Source: CAZTCJ01 sp964612085
GTDB taxonomy: Bacteria > Pseudomonadota > Alphaproteobacteria > JAJFIK01
Direction: 5' to 3'
Assembly: GCA_964612085.1 (NCBI GenBank)
Contig: CAZTCJ010000151.1
Coordinates: 1-5,475 of the forward strand
Length of the DNA: 5,475 nucleotides
The translations under genes and the position numbers were made by a program. Of this stretch, positions 5,425 to 5,475 are shown one piece after another. Positions within the stretch are counted from its first letter, which is position 1. Each line of letters begins with the position of its first letter. A model generated the notes under the pieces. It saw nothing but the letters and a program-made list of their open reading frames with translations. It was not told where the DNA came from and did no database searches.

Positions 5425-5475
5425 GCCTGGCACGCGATCGCGGGTTTCTCGTTGCCTTTCCTGAGGGCCGAGCGC
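5425..5475 (-). pseudogene. Possible 3' fragment of a host gene cut by the insertion (weak)
   Basis: The reverse strand is open in one frame from the right edge to the insertion point (17 codons, ALGPQERQRETRDRVPG). If the element and one GCCC copy are removed, the frame continues in the left flank (2844-2812) as GLFTISDWDD and then a TAG stop. In the present DNA the frame instead enters the element and would end after about 23 foreign residues. I recognise no family in this short peptide, and 27 open codons in GC-rich DNA can be chance. Confidence 0.2.

Noticed and set aside
5433..5442. 10-bp palindrome CGCGATCGCG at the right edge
   Set aside because: Such short GC-rich palindromes are common in this kind of genome and nothing nearby gives it a role.
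1..5475. CRISPR array, tRNA or rRNA gene, toxin-antitoxin or defence operon
   Set aside because: I looked for regular repeats, cloverleaf-like arms, rRNA-like stretches and small paired genes and found none; the window is explained by two metabolic genes and an insertion sequence.

Overview
The window is GC-rich, with dense coding and codon choice typical of a high-GC proteobacterium. The protein styles suggest an alphaproteobacterium, quite possibly a sphingomonad: a FadD-like ligase divergent from a small nitronate monooxygenase, and an IS21-type element whose IstA begins MYGMEIYEGVRLAV. The lineage is inferred from general resemblance only; no rRNA or other marker gene is present.

Layout. 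(1) Positions 1-1533, reverse strand: an acyl-CoA synthetase (AMP-dependent ligase) that runs off the left edge, lacking only its last few residues. (2) Positions 1534-1675: a compact divergent control region. It holds a 20-bp palindrome lying across two overlapping, oppositely directed candidate promoters, and a perfect 8-bp hairpin touching the ribosome binding site of the next gene. (3) Positions 1676-2647, forward: a nitronate monooxygenase / 2-nitropropane dioxygenase family flavoprotein with a GTG start. A Gln stands where well-studied class I members have the catalytic His. (4) Positions 2648-2844: a gene-free spacer. (5) Positions 2845-5420: a complete IS21-family insertion sequence with istA, istB (ATGA overlap), two-part terminal inverted repeats, a strong bidirectional terminator-like hairpin and a probable 4-bp target duplication (GCCC). 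(6) Positions 5425-5475: a short piece of host DNA at the right edge. When the element is removed in thought, a short reverse-strand reading frame crosses the insertion point and ends in the left flank. It may be the tail of an interrupted gene, but this is weak.

How it fits together. The ligase and the flavoprotein probably form a divergently transcribed, co-regulated pair in catabolism of a carboxylic acid. The ligase would activate the acid as its CoA thioester and the flavoprotein would act on a nitronate or another oxidisable or reducible substrate; neither substrate can be read from the sequence. The palindrome is of the size and position expected for a dimeric (for example TetR-type) repressor, but no regulator gene is in the window. 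The insertion sequence is an unrelated later arrival, with both transposition genes intact. I see no defence system, CRISPR array, RNA gene or clearly new multi-gene system here; the most interesting signals are in the 142-bp divergent control region and in the active-site substitution of the flavoprotein.
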